In this document: piece after piece, positions 23,524 through 32,898 of the stretch
Layout: each line of letters begins with the position of its first letter
How positions within the stretch are numbered: the stretch's first letter is position 1
Source: CAVSMC01 sp963728935
GTDB lineage: Bacteria; Pseudomonadota; Gammaproteobacteria; Burkholderiales; Casimicrobiaceae
Reading direction: 5' to 3'
Assembly: GCA_963728935.1 (NCBI GenBank)
Contig: CAVSMC010000008.1
Span: 310,001 to 374,000 of the forward strand
Length of the DNA stretch: 64,000 nt
Made by a program: the position numbers and the translations under genes
Notes under the pieces: model-generated
The model's database searches: none
Told to the model about the DNA's origin: nothing
Seen by the model: the letters and a program-made list of their open reading frames with translations, nothing else

Positions 23524-24513
23524 ATGGGAGTCCTCGCAAAGCGTCGTCACGTCATCGCAACGATCGTCGCGCTGGCCGCGCTCGCGCCGACGGTCGATCT
23601 GTGCGCGCAGCAACCGCAATATCCGACCCGCTCGATCCAGCTCATCATTCCGTATCCGCCCGGCGGATCGGACGCGCTCGGCCGCAAGATCGCCGCGACG
23701 ATGTCGAAACGCATCGGCCAGGAGATCCTCGTCGTCAACGTGCCGGGCGCATCGACTCAGGTCGCGAGCCGCAAGGTCGCCGAATCGGCGCCCGACGGCT
23801 ATACGCTCTACATCTCGAGCCCGTTCGAGCTCGCGACGGGCCCGGCGCTCTACAAGAACCTGCCATTCGACCCGCTCAAGGATTTCACGCCGATCTCGTT
23901 CAACGCGCGGCTGCCGTACATGCTGCTGGTGAGCAGCAAGCTGCCCGTGAAGACCTACGCCGAATTCATGGCGTACGCGAAAGCGCATCCGAAGGACGTG
24001 CGGCTCGGCTCGTACGGCGCGCTCTCCCAGGTCGACATCATCGCGCGGCGCTTCCGCAAGGCGGCGGGCCTTGACGTGCAGATCATTCCGTACAACGGCG
24101 GGTCGCCGGCGTTCAACGCGCTGCTCGCCGACGAGATCCAGGGGGTGTTCGCGACGCCGATCCCGACGCGGCCTTTCATCAGCGAGGGCAAGATGCTGCC
24201 GCTCGCCGTCACGTCGGCGACGCGCTCGAAGCTCTTTCCCAACGTGCCGACGTTGAAGGAGTTGGGCATCGATGTCGTCGACGAGGCGAGCTACGGCCTG
24301 GTCGGTCCGAAGGGGCTGCCACGACCGATCGTCGACTACCTGAACCGCGAGCTCGTCGCGTCGATGAACGATCCGCAGACGCGCGCGTTCATCGAGGACA
24401 TGGGCGTCGAGATCGTCGGCAGCAGTCCCGAGGAATACGCCAAATGGCTTCGCGATAACACCAAGCTCTGGGCCGAGCTCGTGCCGACGCTCGGACTCGA
24501 CATGAAGAAGTAG
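23524..24513 (+). CDS. Tripartite tricarboxylate transporter substrate-binding protein (TctC/Bug)
   Basis: A 329-residue Bug-family periplasmic receptor. The signal peptide is RRHVIATIVALAALAPTVDL. The family motif YPTRSIQLIIPYPPGGSDAL opens the mature protein, then VPGASTQVASRKVAESAPDGYTL, FDPLKDFTPISF and VPTLKELGIDV follow. Bug proteins bind carboxylates without salt bridges and deliver them to TctA/TctB. GGAGGAGACAGGA precedes the ATG at 23524. It lies just upstream of its membrane partners, so the system is complete. Confidence 0.93.
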   Translation: MGVLAKRRHVIATIVALAALAPTVDLCAQQPQYPTRSIQLIIPYPPGGSDALGRKIAATMSKRIGQEILVVNVPGASTQVASRKVAESAPDGYTLYISSPFELATGPALYKNLPFDPLKDFTPISFNARLPYMLLVSSKLPVKTYAEFMAYAKAHPKDVRLGSYGALSQVDIIARRFRKAAGLDVQIIPYNGGSPAFNALLADEIQGVFATPIPTRPFISEGKMLPLAVTSATRSKLFPNVPTLKELGIDVVDEASYGLVGPKGLPRPIVDYLNRELVASMNDPQTRAFIEDMGVEIVGSSPEEYAKWLRDNTKLWAELVPTLGLDMKK

Positions 24514-24573
24514 GCGGCGCGTGCGACGCGCGGTGCGCAAGTGTCGCGCGATTCGAACAGGCGGGGAGGAGGG

Positions 24574-25020
24574 ATGTTCCGGATTCGTGATCCGAAGAAC
24601 TTCGCCTGCGCCGCGCTTTTCGTCGCGCTGTCCGGCCTTCTCGCGGCGAGCGCGCTGTCGCTGCCGATCGGGACCGCAGGCGAGATGGGGCCGGGCTATT
24701 TTCCGCTGGTTCTCGCAACGATCCTCTGCGCGCTCGGGTTGATCCTCGGCGTTACGAGCCTGCGCTCGGAAGGCGGTTGGATCGAACGGTTCGAATGGCG
24801 CGGTTTCGTTGTCGTCACCGTCTCGATCGTCGCGTTTGCCGCGACGATCACGCGCCTCGGTTTCCTGCCGGCATCGGTGGTCGCCGTGGGATTGTCGACG
24901 CTTGCGAGCACGCGATTTCGCCCGATCAACGCGCTGTGGCTCACCGCTGTGCTCGTGTTCGTCTGCTGGCTCGTGTTCGTGCGCCTTCTGGGTCTGCCCG
25001 TACGCCTGGTCAACTGGTAG
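24574..25020 (+). CDS. Tripartite tricarboxylate transporter small membrane protein (TctB)
   Basis: A 148-residue protein with four transmembrane helices, the TctB pattern. The first helix is followed by LPIGTAGEMGPGYFPLVLAT, the characteristic G-x-M-GPGYFP segment, and the fourth helix ends LGLPVRLVNW. GGGGAGGAGGG precedes the ATG at 24574, preferred over GTG at 24541. It lies between tctC and tctA, with the TctA gene starting seven bases after its stop. Confidence 0.88.
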   Translation: MFRIRDPKNFACAALFVALSGLLAASALSLPIGTAGEMGPGYFPLVLATILCALGLILGVTSLRSEGGWIERFEWRGFVVVTVSIVAFAATITRLGFLPASVVAVGLSTLASTRFRPINALWLTAVLVFVCWLVFVRLLGLPVRLVNW

Positions 25021-25026
25021 CGCCGT

Positions 25027-26526
25027 ATGGAACTGCTGCACAACCTGGTGCTCGGGTTCTCGGTCGCGCTCTCGGTCGAGAACCTGTTGTACTGCTTCGC
25101 CGGCTCGCTGATCGGCACGTTCATCGGCGTGCTTCCGGGCCTCGGGCCGGCGGCCACGCTCGCGCTGCTGCTGCCGCTCACCTTCACGCTGCCGCCGGTA
25201 TCGTGCTTCATCATGCTGGCCGGCATCTACTACGGCGCGCAGTACGGCGGCTCGACGACGGCGATCTTGCTGAAGATTCCCGGCGAGACGTCGTCGGTGG
25301 TCACCGCGATCGACGGCTACGAAATGGCGCTGCAGGGGCGCGCGGGTACGGCATTGGCGACAGCGGCGGTCGGCTCGTTCTTCGCGGGCTGCGCGACCGT
25401 CTTCCTGATCGTGTTCTTCTCGCCGCCGCTCGCGAGCCTCGCGCTGAACTTCGCGTCGGCCGAGTATTTCGCCGTGATGGTGATGGGTCTGATCGCCGCG
25501 GTGACATTGGCGTCCGGATCGGTCGTCAAGGCACTCGCGATGGTCGTGCTCGGCCTGTCGCTCGGACTGTCCGGGCAGGACATCTTCTACGGCGAGTATC
25601 GGCTGACGTTCGGCTTGTCGGGGCTCGCCGACGGGTTCGATTTCGTCGCCGTCACGATGGGCATGTTCGGCATCGCCGAGGTGATCCGTAACCTCGAGGA
25701 CAAGACGCGGCGATCGATCGTCGCTGCAAAGGTCAAGGGCCTGTGGCTCACGTGGGACGACGTCAAACGCATCGCGGCGCCGGTGCTGCGAGGCACTGGA
25801 ATCGGCGCGATTCTCGGCACGCTGCCGGGCGGAGGCGCGGCGGTCGCGTCGTTCGCGTCGTACTCGGTCGAAAAGGCGCTCGCGCGCGATCGCTCGCGCT
25901 TCGGCAAGGGAGCGATCGAAGGCGTCGCGGGTCCGGAAAGCGCCAACAACGCCGGTGCGCAGACGTCGTTCATCCCGATGTTGACGCTCGGCATTCCGGC
26001 CAACCCCGTGATGGCACTGATGATCGGCGTGCTGATCATCAAGGGCATCACGCCGGGCCCGAACGTGATGACCAATCAGCCGCAGCTCTTCTGGGGGCTG
26101 ATCACGTCGATGTGGATCGGCAACCTGATGCTGCTCGTTCTGAACCTTCCGCTGATCGGCTTGTGGACGCGAATGTTGACGGTGCCTTACCACATCCTCT
26201 ATCCGGCGATCGTGATCTTCGCGTGCATCGGATCGTTCAACGTCAGCAACAGCGCGTTCGACGTCATGATGCTCGCCGCATTCGGCGCCATTGGCTACGT
26301 GTTCATCAAGCTCGACTGCGAGCCCGCGCCGTTCCTGCTGGGTTTCGTGCTCGGCCCGATGCTCGAGGATCACTTCCGTCGCGCGATGCTCGTCTCGGGC
26401 GGCGATCCTATGATCTTCGTCAGACGGCCGATCTCCGCCGCGCTGCTCGCGATTTCCATTCTGGCGTTGCTCGCGGTGCTGCTGCCGTCGGTGCGCAAGG
26501 TGCGCGTCGAGGCATTCAAATCGTGA
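25027..26526 (+). CDS. Tripartite tricarboxylate transporter large membrane protein (TctA)
   Basis: A 499-residue permease with about 11-12 helices. Signature regions are the duplicated FIGVLPGLGPAATLALLLPL near residue 40 and YYGAQYGGSTTAILLKIPGE near 75, plus AILGTLPGGGAAVASFASYS near 260, AGAQTSFIPMLTLGIPANPV near 308 and GKGAIEGVAGPESANN just before it. TctA is the ion-coupled channel for carboxylate uptake. The length is normal. It is followed 30 bases later by the NHL protein. Confidence 0.94.
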   Translation: MELLHNLVLGFSVALSVENLLYCFAGSLIGTFIGVLPGLGPAATLALLLPLTFTLPPVSCFIMLAGIYYGAQYGGSTTAILLKIPGETSSVVTAIDGYEMALQGRAGTALATAAVGSFFAGCATVFLIVFFSPPLASLALNFASAEYFAVMVMGLIAAVTLASGSVVKALAMVVLGLSLGLSGQDIFYGEYRLTFGLSGLADGFDFVAVTMGMFGIAEVIRNLEDKTRRSIVAAKVKGLWLTWDDVKRIAAPVLRGTGIGAILGTLPGGGAAVASFASYSVEKALARDRSRFGKGAIEGVAGPESANNAGAQTSFIPMLTLGIPANPVMALMIGVLIIKGITPGPNVMTNQPQLFWGLITSMWIGNLMLLVLNLPLIGLWTRMLTVPYHILYPAIVIFACIGSFNVSNSAFDVMMLAAFGAIGYVFIKLDCEPAPFLLGFVLGPMLEDHFRRAMLVSGGDPMIFVRRPISAALLAISILALLAVLLPSVRKVRVEAFKS

Positions 26527-26556
26527 TTCGCAACAACCGTTCAAGCGAGGCTAGGC

Positions 26557-27534
26557 ATGACTCCTGTCGTTGGCTCCGGCGATTTCAGGTATCGGGTCGT
26601 TGAGGGTTGGGCGAAGTGGCCCGAGGGTTGGCAGCTCGGCGACGCGGCGGCGGTCGGCGTCGATCGCAACGACAATGTCTACGTCTTTCATCGCGGCGAG
26701 CATCCGGTCGTCGTTTTCGACCGCGACGGCAACTGCTCGCGTACATGGGGCGAGGGCGTGTTCACGCGTGCGCATGGCCTGCACGTCGGTCCCGACGCGA
26801 GCCTCTACCTCACCGACGACGGCGATCACACGGTGCGCAAGTGCACGCTCGACGGCAAAGTGCTGCTGACGATCGGCGTCCCCGGCGAAGCGCAGCCGTT
26901 CATGAGCGGCGAGCCGTTTCGCCGCTGCACGCACACGGCACTGTCGCCGAACGGCGAGATCTACGTTTCGGACGGCTATGGCAACGCGCGCGTTCACAAG
27001 TACACGCCGAACGGCAAGCGGATCCTGTCGTGGGGCGGTCCCGGCTCCGGCCCCGGCGAGTTCAACTTGCCGCACAACATCTCGTGCGATGCCGACGGTT
27101 GGGTCTACGTCGCCGATCGCGAGAATCACCGCATCCAGGTGTTCGACGGCAGCGGCCGTTTCGAAACGCAGTGGCACGACCTGCATCGCCCGAGCGGGAT
27201 GTACATGCCGCCGGGGAAGTGCCCGATCTGTTATGTCGGAGAGATCGGTCCCTATTATGAATTCAATCGGAACGCGCCGAACCTCGGTCCGCGTCTGTCG
27301 ATTCTCGCGAACGACGGCAAGCTGATCGCGCGCATCACGAGCGTTCCGGCGGCCGGCACCGGCCCGGGCCAGTTCCTGTCGCCGCACGGGATCGCGGTCG
27401 ATTCGAGGGGCGACGTGTACATCGCCGAGGTCGCTTACACGGCGTGGCCTTCGCTGTTTCCGAACGATCCGGTACCGCATCGAGTGCGAACATTGCAAAA
27501 ACTCGAGAGAGTCCGTTCGCCGATCGGCAGATGA
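26557..27534 (+). CDS. NHL-repeat protein, amidating-lyase-like (cytoplasmic)
   Basis: A 325-residue six-bladed NHL propeller without a signal peptide. Blades include AAAVGVDRNDNVYVFHRGEH, AHGLHVGPDASLYLTDDGDH, ALSPNGEIYVSDGYGNARVH, ISCDADGWVYVADRENHRIQ and IAVDSRGDVYIAEV. The arrangement resembles peptidyl-alpha-hydroxyglycine alpha-amidating lyase-like proteins often found in bacterial catabolic clusters next to Tct or TRAP systems. True lyase activity is unproven. It differs from the secreted propeller at 17947-19203 in lacking a signal peptide and Cys insert. Likely last gene of the RraA-Tct operon. Confidence 0.8.
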   Translation: MTPVVGSGDFRYRVVEGWAKWPEGWQLGDAAAVGVDRNDNVYVFHRGEHPVVVFDRDGNCSRTWGEGVFTRAHGLHVGPDASLYLTDDGDHTVRKCTLDGKVLLTIGVPGEAQPFMSGEPFRRCTHTALSPNGEIYVSDGYGNARVHKYTPNGKRILSWGGPGSGPGEFNLPHNISCDADGWVYVADRENHRIQVFDGSGRFETQWHDLHRPSGMYMPPGKCPICYVGEIGPYYEFNRNAPNLGPRLSILANDGKLIARITSVPAAGTGPGQFLSPHGIAVDSRGDVYIAEVAYTAWPSLFPNDPVPHRVRTLQKLERVRSPIGR

Positions 27535-27743
27535 CAGGCGACACCTATCGCTAGCGTGCCGATCTCCATATTGAACAACACCGAGGCGACGCGATATGTT
27601 CGATTGCAAAGCGACTACACGACAACACGACGACATCCGATGCGCGGGCACGCGCGCCGGCCGCTTCGTCATGCCAACCGCCGACATCGAATCGGCGAGC
27701 GAGAGGAGCCGAAACGCCCCTTGTTGCTGAACCCGAAGCTCGC

Positions 27744-29226
27744 ATGCGCACGGGGCTGTCGAACGAACTGACCGAGTTCTTGCGCGGGTCGCCGCTGACA
27801 AGCGTGATCGGCGGGCGCGATGTCCGCGCCGCCGATGGCGAGACGTTCGTGACGCTCGATCCTGGCACGGGCACGCCGATCGCCGAAGTCGCTTCGATGA
27901 AAGCGGCCGACGTCGATCTCGCCGTCAAGGCCGCGGCGCGCGCGTTCACCGACGGCGGGTGGTCGACGATGCCCGTCAACGAACGCGCGATCTGGATCCA
28001 TCGGCTGGCCGACGCGATCGAGCGTCGCAAGCCCATCATCGCGCAGATCGAGGCGATGGACGCCGGCAAGATCCCGGCGCAGGCGGAGGCCGACGTGCAG
28101 AACTGCGTCGACACGCTTCGCTATTTCAACGAGCTCGCGCAACACACGCAGCGGCGCAACGCCTTGCCGGTATCCGGATATGAAGCGTGGACGCTGCGCC
28201 CAGCCGTGGGGTCCGTGCGCGTTCATCTTCCCGTGGAATTTCCCGTTCCTGCTGATCGGCTGGGGCATTTCGCCGGCGCTCGCCGCCGGCAACACGGTCG
28301 TCATCAAACCGGCCGAGGACACGCCGTTGTCGGCGATCTATCTCGCACGTCTCGCCCGCGAAATCGGCTTCCCCGACGGCGTCATCAACGTCGTGACCGG
28401 ATTCGGCGAGACCGCCGGCGCCGCGCTCGCGCACCACCCCGGATTGAAACGGATGTCGTTCACCGGGTCGCCCGAGGTCGGACGGCTGATTGCCGAAGCG
28501 TGCGGCCGCAATCTCGTGCCGTGCAAGCTCGAGCTCGGCGGCAAGGGCGCTGCGGTGATCTTCGATGACGTCGATATCGAGGACACGGCTCGCAAGCTCG
28601 CGAGCGCGATCACATTCCACACCGGGCAGGTCTGTTGCGACGCCACGCGCTGGCTCGTGCACGAAACGATCTACGATCGCTTCGTCGACGCGAGCGTCAA
28701 GCTGCTGCGCAACGTCAACGTCGGCTACCAGATGGACCCGGCGACGACGATGGGGCCCGTGGTCAACGCGAAGCAGCGCGACCGCGTGCTCGGCTATCTC
28801 GAGCGAGGCAGGGCGGAAGGCGCGAAAGCGGTTCTAGAGGGCGGCGCCGCGAGCGTTCCGGGGCGGCAGGGTTTCTACGTCAAGCCCGCGTTACTCGCCG
28901 GACCGCTCGACAACGTCGCCGCGCGCGACGAGATCTTCGGCCCGGTTGCTTGCCTCGCGCCTTTCCGCGACGAGCGGCAGGCGATCGAGCTGGCGAACGC
29001 GACCGACTACGTCCTTGCGAACAGCGTGTGGACGTCCGATCTCGGGCGTGCGGCGCGCGTCGCCGAATCGATGGTCGCCGGCAATAGCTGGATCAACGCG
29101 CACAACGTGTTTCCGCATGGCGTGCCGTACGGCGGCGTCAATCGCAGCGGCCTCGGCGGCGGCGTCAACAGCGTCGAGACGTTGTTCGACTATTGGCGCA
29201 GCCAGTCGATGGTGCGGCCACTGTGA
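27744..29226 (+). pseudogene. Aldehyde dehydrogenase, interrupted by a one-base frameshift
   Basis: An ALDH of about 494 codons is split between two frames. The first part (27744 to about 28200) reads SVIGGRDVRAADGETFVTLD ... MDAGKIPAQAEADVQNCVDT. The second continues QPWGPCAFIFPWNFPFLLIG ... KPAEDTPLS, then LELGGKGA (catalytic Glu region) and FHTGQVCCDATRW (catalytic Cys), to a normal end NRSGLGGGVNSVETLFDYWR. The break is at the CCC run 28199-28201: removing one C restores the expected junction WTLR-QPWGP. All catalytic residues are present, so this is a recent inactivation or a sequencing error. The best family guess is betaine-aldehyde-dehydrogenase-like. Confidence 0.85.
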
Positions 29227-29248
29227 GCGGAGCGCCGAAGACGAGGCG

Positions 29249-29478
29249 GTGAGCAGGCGCGCCATTCTCGAGCTCGGCATCGCGTCGCTGCTGACGCCGC
29301 GGGGCGCGAGCGCGCAGACGGACCGGCCGGCGCGATCGGTGCGCTTCGTCATTCCGTTTCCACCGGGCGGCGGCGCCGACGTGGTTGCCCGCGCCGTTTC
29401 GGAGAAGCTCGCGGAGATCGTCCGGCAACCGGTCGTGACCGAGAACAAGACCGGCGGCAACGTGTCCCCAGGCGCTCG
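29249..29478 (+). pseudogene. Truncated Bug/TctC substrate-binding protein (N-terminal fragment)
   Basis: GTG at 29249 after ACGAGG begins a Bug-type N-terminus: SRRAILELGIASLLTPRGAS (twin-Arg-like signal), then RSVRFVIPFPPGGGADVVAR and VVTENKTGGN. Family similarity stops at about 29475, and the frame then runs into sequence antisense to the next gene. A full Bug gene would need another 750 bases. It lies right after the frameshifted ALDH, so the ALDH-Bug pair looks like the end of an operon cut by a rearrangement. Confidence 0.7.
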
Positions 29479-29543
29479 CGGTGCGGCCATTTCGTTGCTC
29501 CCCCGGTGTGAGCCTTCGCGAAGCGGCGGTGCCGCTCGTTGGG

Positions 29544-29945
29544 TCAGCCCGGCTTCGGCGCCATGCGCGTCGCCTGGCGGAACGTCAGACGCCATCGCGC
29601 GTCCTGTCTCGACCAAATCAGGCAGAACAGCAGATGGATCAGCTCTTTCGGCGCGCCGTGCGCGCTGACCGTCATGTCGACGATGCCGTCGATGGTCGCA
29701 GCCGCGCCTGCCACGCGCATGCGGGTGTCGCGGCTGTCGATGCGACCGTACTCGTAGCGTTTGTTCGCCACCCCCGCGAGGTACTCGGCTTTCGATTCGG
29801 CGACTCCGGTCGAATGGATGTAGACGAGATCGTCGGCCAGCATCGGGCCGATCGCCGCAACGTCGCCCGCGATTTGCGCGCGATAGAGCGCCTGCTCGGC
29901 GTCGACGAGCTCGAGGCGCAAGGCGTCGGGTCCGCCGCTCGTCAC
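29544..29945 (-). CDS. NTF2-fold (DUF4440/SnoaL-like) protein
   Basis: A 133-residue single-domain NTF2-fold protein: LELVDAEQALYRAQIAGDVAAIGPMLADDLVYIHSTG is the helix-helix-strand opening, then GRIDSRDTRMRVAGAAATID and the closing strand RWRLTFRQATRMAP. Members are small binding proteins or isomerase/dehydratase-type enzymes. The start lies one base after the stop of the TRAP binding-protein gene, so it is the last gene of the 12-gene operon. No substrate can be assigned. Confidence 0.72.
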   Translation of the reverse strand: MTSGGPDALRLELVDAEQALYRAQIAGDVAAIGPMLADDLVYIHSTGVAESKAEYLAGVANKRYEYGRIDSRDTRMRVAGAAATIDGIVDMTVSAHGAPKELIHLLFCLIWSRQDARWRLTFRQATRMAPKPG

Positions 29946-29946
29946 G

Positions 29947-30972
29947 TCAGCTCAGCTCCTTCACCGCGAGGTCGAGGAAGTCCTTGCCGATCGACTGCTC
30001 GAACTGCTTGTAGATCGGGCGCGTCGTGTCGACGAACAGCTTCTTGTTCTCCGGCGAGATTTCGTTGACCTGCACGAGCGTGCGCAACTTCGCCAGCGCA
30101 CCGGCGATTTCGGCCGGCTGCGTCTTCCACTGCCAGTCGGTCGCGGTCTTCATCGCCGCGCCGACCCAGCCCTGCTCGTCGGCGGACATGGCGTTCCACT
30201 GGGCCCTGTTGATCGAGATGATGAAGAAGTCGGTCGTGTGGCGGTCGAGCGATATGAATTTCGCGACTTCGTACAGGCGCTGCGCGACGAGGTCGGGCAG
30301 CGGGAACTCGAAGCCGTCGACGACACCCTGCTGTAACGCGAGGTAGAGCTCCGAAGGATCCATCGCGACCGGATTCGCGCCGAGCGCGCGGAACGTCTGC
30401 AAATAGACCGGGCTGTTGATGACGCGCAGCTTGAGCCCCTGGCAATCGGCCGGCTTGTTGACCGGTCGTATCTTGTTGACGATATGACGGCCGCCGAGCA
30501 ACAGATAGCCGACGACCTTGAACCCCTTTTCGTCGGCGTACTTCGAGATCTCGCGGCCGAGCGTGCCGTCGAGAGCGGGACGCAGGCGCTCCTCATTGCC
30601 CACGAGATACGGCAGCGTGAACGCGTCGAGCGGCTTCATGTGACTCGCATACCAGGCTGGCACGGCCATCGACATGGTGAGCGAGCCGGCCTGCACCGAC
30701 TGCAGCATCTCGGCAATGCTCCCCATTTGCGAGCTGGGGAAGATGTCGACTTTCATCTTTCCGCCGGACACCTTGGCGAGCTCGTCGCCGAACATCGCGA
30801 TCGCTTTGTGGTGGATCTGGTCCGGCGGCAGCATGTGGCCGAATTTCAGCGTGCGCGCCGCCTGCGCGCGTGCCGGCGTGCCGATTCCCATTGCGCTCGC
30901 CGTGCCGACCGCGAGCGATGCCTTGATGAATTGGCGCCGGCCGATTCCGGCGCGCGGTTGTGCTTGCCTCAT
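29947..30972 (-). CDS. TRAP transporter substrate-binding protein (DctP), Tat-type signal
   Basis: A 341-residue DctP protein. The N-terminus carries GIGRRQFIKASLAVGTASAM, a twin-arginine (RRQFIK) signal, with cleavage near ARAQA. The mature part has LKFGHMLPPDQIHHKAIAMF, LKLRVINSPVYLQTFRALGA (the Arg that binds the substrate carboxylate) and ALQQGVVDGFEFPL. The ATG at 30972 follows AAGGAGGAG. It lies downstream of its DctQ and DctM genes, giving a complete Q-M-P system, the second TRAP system of this operon. Confidence 0.93.
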   Translation of the reverse strand: MRQAQPRAGIGRRQFIKASLAVGTASAMGIGTPARAQAARTLKFGHMLPPDQIHHKAIAMFGDELAKVSGGKMKVDIFPSSQMGSIAEMLQSVQAGSLTMSMAVPAWYASHMKPLDAFTLPYLVGNEERLRPALDGTLGREISKYADEKGFKVVGYLLLGGRHIVNKIRPVNKPADCQGLKLRVINSPVYLQTFRALGANPVAMDPSELYLALQQGVVDGFEFPLPDLVAQRLYEVAKFISLDRHTTDFFIISINRAQWNAMSADEQGWVGAAMKTATDWQWKTQPAEIAGALAKLRTLVQVNEISPENKKLFVDTTRPIYKQFEQSIGKDFLDLAVKELS

Positions 30973-30995
30973 GGGTCTCCTCCTTGATTGTCCCG

Positions 30996-32282
30996 CTAGA
31001 AACCGATCAGCTTCGGCAGCCACGTCGTGAGCGACGGAAAGAACACCATCAGGATAACGACCGCGGTCATCCATATGACGAACGGAAACACCGCCGCCGA
31101 CAGCGACTCGAGCTTGACGTTGGCGATGCTCGACGTCATGAACAGGATGATGCCGACCGGCGGCGTGACGAGCCCGATCAGACACGCGACGACGAACACG
31201 AGCCCGAACTGGATTTCACCGATGCCGTACTGCTTCGCAATCGGCGCGAGCAATGGCGCGAGGCAGATCATGATCGGCACGGCGTCCATCAGCATGCCGA
31301 GGAACAGCAGCACGCCGACGACGATCAGCATGAACACCGACGGATCGGCGGTCAGTCCGACCAGGAGGTCGGCGAGGTTCTGCGTGACGCGATTGAACGT
31401 CAGGATCCACGACACGATCGCACCGACGCCGAGCAGCATTCCGGCGACCGAGCTCACGACGGCGCTGTAGAGAATCGCGTCGTAGACGTCCTTCATCTTG
31501 AGCCGCGGCCGCGACAGGAAGCCGACGATGGCGGTGTAGGCGACGCCGACGGCAGCCGATTCCGTGACGGTGAACACACCGCTGAAGATGCCGCCGACGA
31601 TGATCACCGGAAGCACGAGCAGCGGAATCACGCGTACGGTGTGCCGCGCGAAGTCGCGGCGGCGCGGCCGCTCGAAGACCGCGCCGTAAGCGCCGCGGCG
31701 CGTGTGCTGCCACGCCATCACGATGAAGCCCAGGCCGAACAGCGCGCCGGGTATCGCGGCACCTGCGAACAATGCGCCGATCGAGACGTTGCCGGTCGCG
31801 AGCGCGTAGATGATCATCGCAACGCTCGGCGGAATGATCGGCCCGATGATCGAGGTCGCCGCCGTCAGGGCGGCGCTGTACGTCACCGGATATCCGGCGC
31901 GCGTCATCAGTTGTATGAGAATGCGCCCGAGGCTCGCGATGTCGGACACGGCGGTGCCGCTGATGCCGGCGAACAGCATCGCGGCGACGACGTTGATGTA
32001 CGACATGCCGCCGCGCAGCCGGCCGAAGATCATCTGCAGCCAGACCACGAGCTGCGGCAGCATTCGCGCGCGGTCGGCGAGAACGCCCAGCATGATGAAG
32101 AGCGGTATCGCGAGCAATGGAAAAGCGCCGAGCGAGTGGTAGAACCGGCGCACAAGGATCGTCGGCTCCATGTGCTCGAAGAACAGGATCCATGTACCGC
32201 CGGCGAGACCCATGCCGAATGCGACCGGCACGCCGATGACGATGGTCGCGAAGAAGATCAGCGAGATCACCGCGAGCATCAT
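30996..32282 (-). CDS. TRAP transporter large permease subunit (DctM)
   Basis: A 428-residue DctM permease with family motifs IPLFIMLGVLADRARMLPQL near residue 60, MLFAGISGTAVSDIASLGRI near 105, PIIPPSVAMIIYALATGNVS near 150, GGIFSGVFTVTESAAVGVAY near 240, and LIGLVTPPVGIILFMTSS near 365. The start overlaps the DctQ stop by four bases. It forms the transport channel with the upstream DctQ. Confidence 0.93.
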   Translation of the reverse strand: MMLAVISLIFFATIVIGVPVAFGMGLAGGTWILFFEHMEPTILVRRFYHSLGAFPLLAIPLFIMLGVLADRARMLPQLVVWLQMIFGRLRGGMSYINVVAAMLFAGISGTAVSDIASLGRILIQLMTRAGYPVTYSAALTAATSIIGPIIPPSVAMIIYALATGNVSIGALFAGAAIPGALFGLGFIVMAWQHTRRGAYGAVFERPRRRDFARHTVRVIPLLVLPVIIVGGIFSGVFTVTESAAVGVAYTAIVGFLSRPRLKMKDVYDAILYSAVVSSVAGMLLGVGAIVSWILTFNRVTQNLADLLVGLTADPSVFMLIVVGVLLFLGMLMDAVPIMICLAPLLAPIAKQYGIGEIQFGLVFVVACLIGLVTPPVGIILFMTSSIANVKLESLSAAVFPFVIWMTAVVILMVFFPSLTTWLPKLIGF

Positions 32283-32887
32283 CGCCGGCCGACCTCCGGA
32301 TGCGCGCGCAGCTCGGCGACGATCAGCACGAGCATGTGATAGACGAGCAGCGCAAATCCGACCGGGACCGCGGCGACGATCCAGATGAGGCTGATCTGCA
32401 GCCCTGCCTCGATCTGCGAAATCGACGGCCCGATCGAATACGCGCCGCTCCAGACCATCTCGAGGAAGAACACGAGCGCGAGCCCGTATCCGGTCAGCAA
32501 TACGGCGCGACGACGCGCGGGCGTCAGCCGCGAGACGACGAGCTCGAAGCCGACGTGCGCGCCGTGACGCAACGCGATGCCGGCACCGAGCAGGAAGAAC
32601 CAGACGAGCAGCAACCGAGCGAGCGCATTGACGAAGAAGATCGAGAAGCTGAACACGTAGCGCGAGATCACTTCGAGCGTGATCATGACGGTGAACACAG
32701 CGCCGACGCCGAACAGCACGAACTCGGTGCCGCGAACGATCGCGCGGTCCGCCGCGTGCAGCGCCGGCGGCAACGCGAGGCGCTGCTGCTCGGTGCGAAG
32801 CGCGCCCGCCCGCTCGGTCTCGGGTGGCGCGACCGTCGCCGTGCTGATGCTGTCGTCCAACGTCGCGGGGCGGCTGCCGGCGGTCAC
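32279..32887 (-). CDS. TRAP transporter small membrane subunit (DctQ)
   Basis: About 202 residues. After a hydrophilic N-terminal stretch of about 50 residues come four helices with the DctQ pattern FTVMITLEVISRYVFSFSIF, NALARLLLVWFFLLGAGIAL and RHGAHVGFELVVSRL. GTG at 32887 is the likeliest start, 12 bases after the GST stop; the exact start is uncertain because no strong ribosome site is seen and the N-terminal stretch may be shorter. Overlaps the following DctM gene. Confidence 0.82.
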   Translation of the reverse strand: MTAGSRPATLDDSISTATVAPPETERAGALRTEQQRLALPPALHAADRAIVRGTEFVLFGVGAVFTVMITLEVISRYVFSFSIFFVNALARLLLVWFFLLGAGIALRHGAHVGFELVVSRLTPARRRAVLLTGYGLALVFFLEMVWSGAYSIGPSISQIEAGLQISLIWIVAAVPVGFALLVYHMLVLIVAELRAHPEVGRR

Positions 32888-32898
32888 GGGTCCGGCCG

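Noticed and set aside
22684..26544. A minus-strand open frame of more than 1,200 codons
   Set aside because: It lies wholly opposite the RraA-TctC-TctB-TctA genes, is Arg/His/Asp/Glu-rich low-complexity and has no domains. It is the usual antisense artefact of high-GC codon bias.
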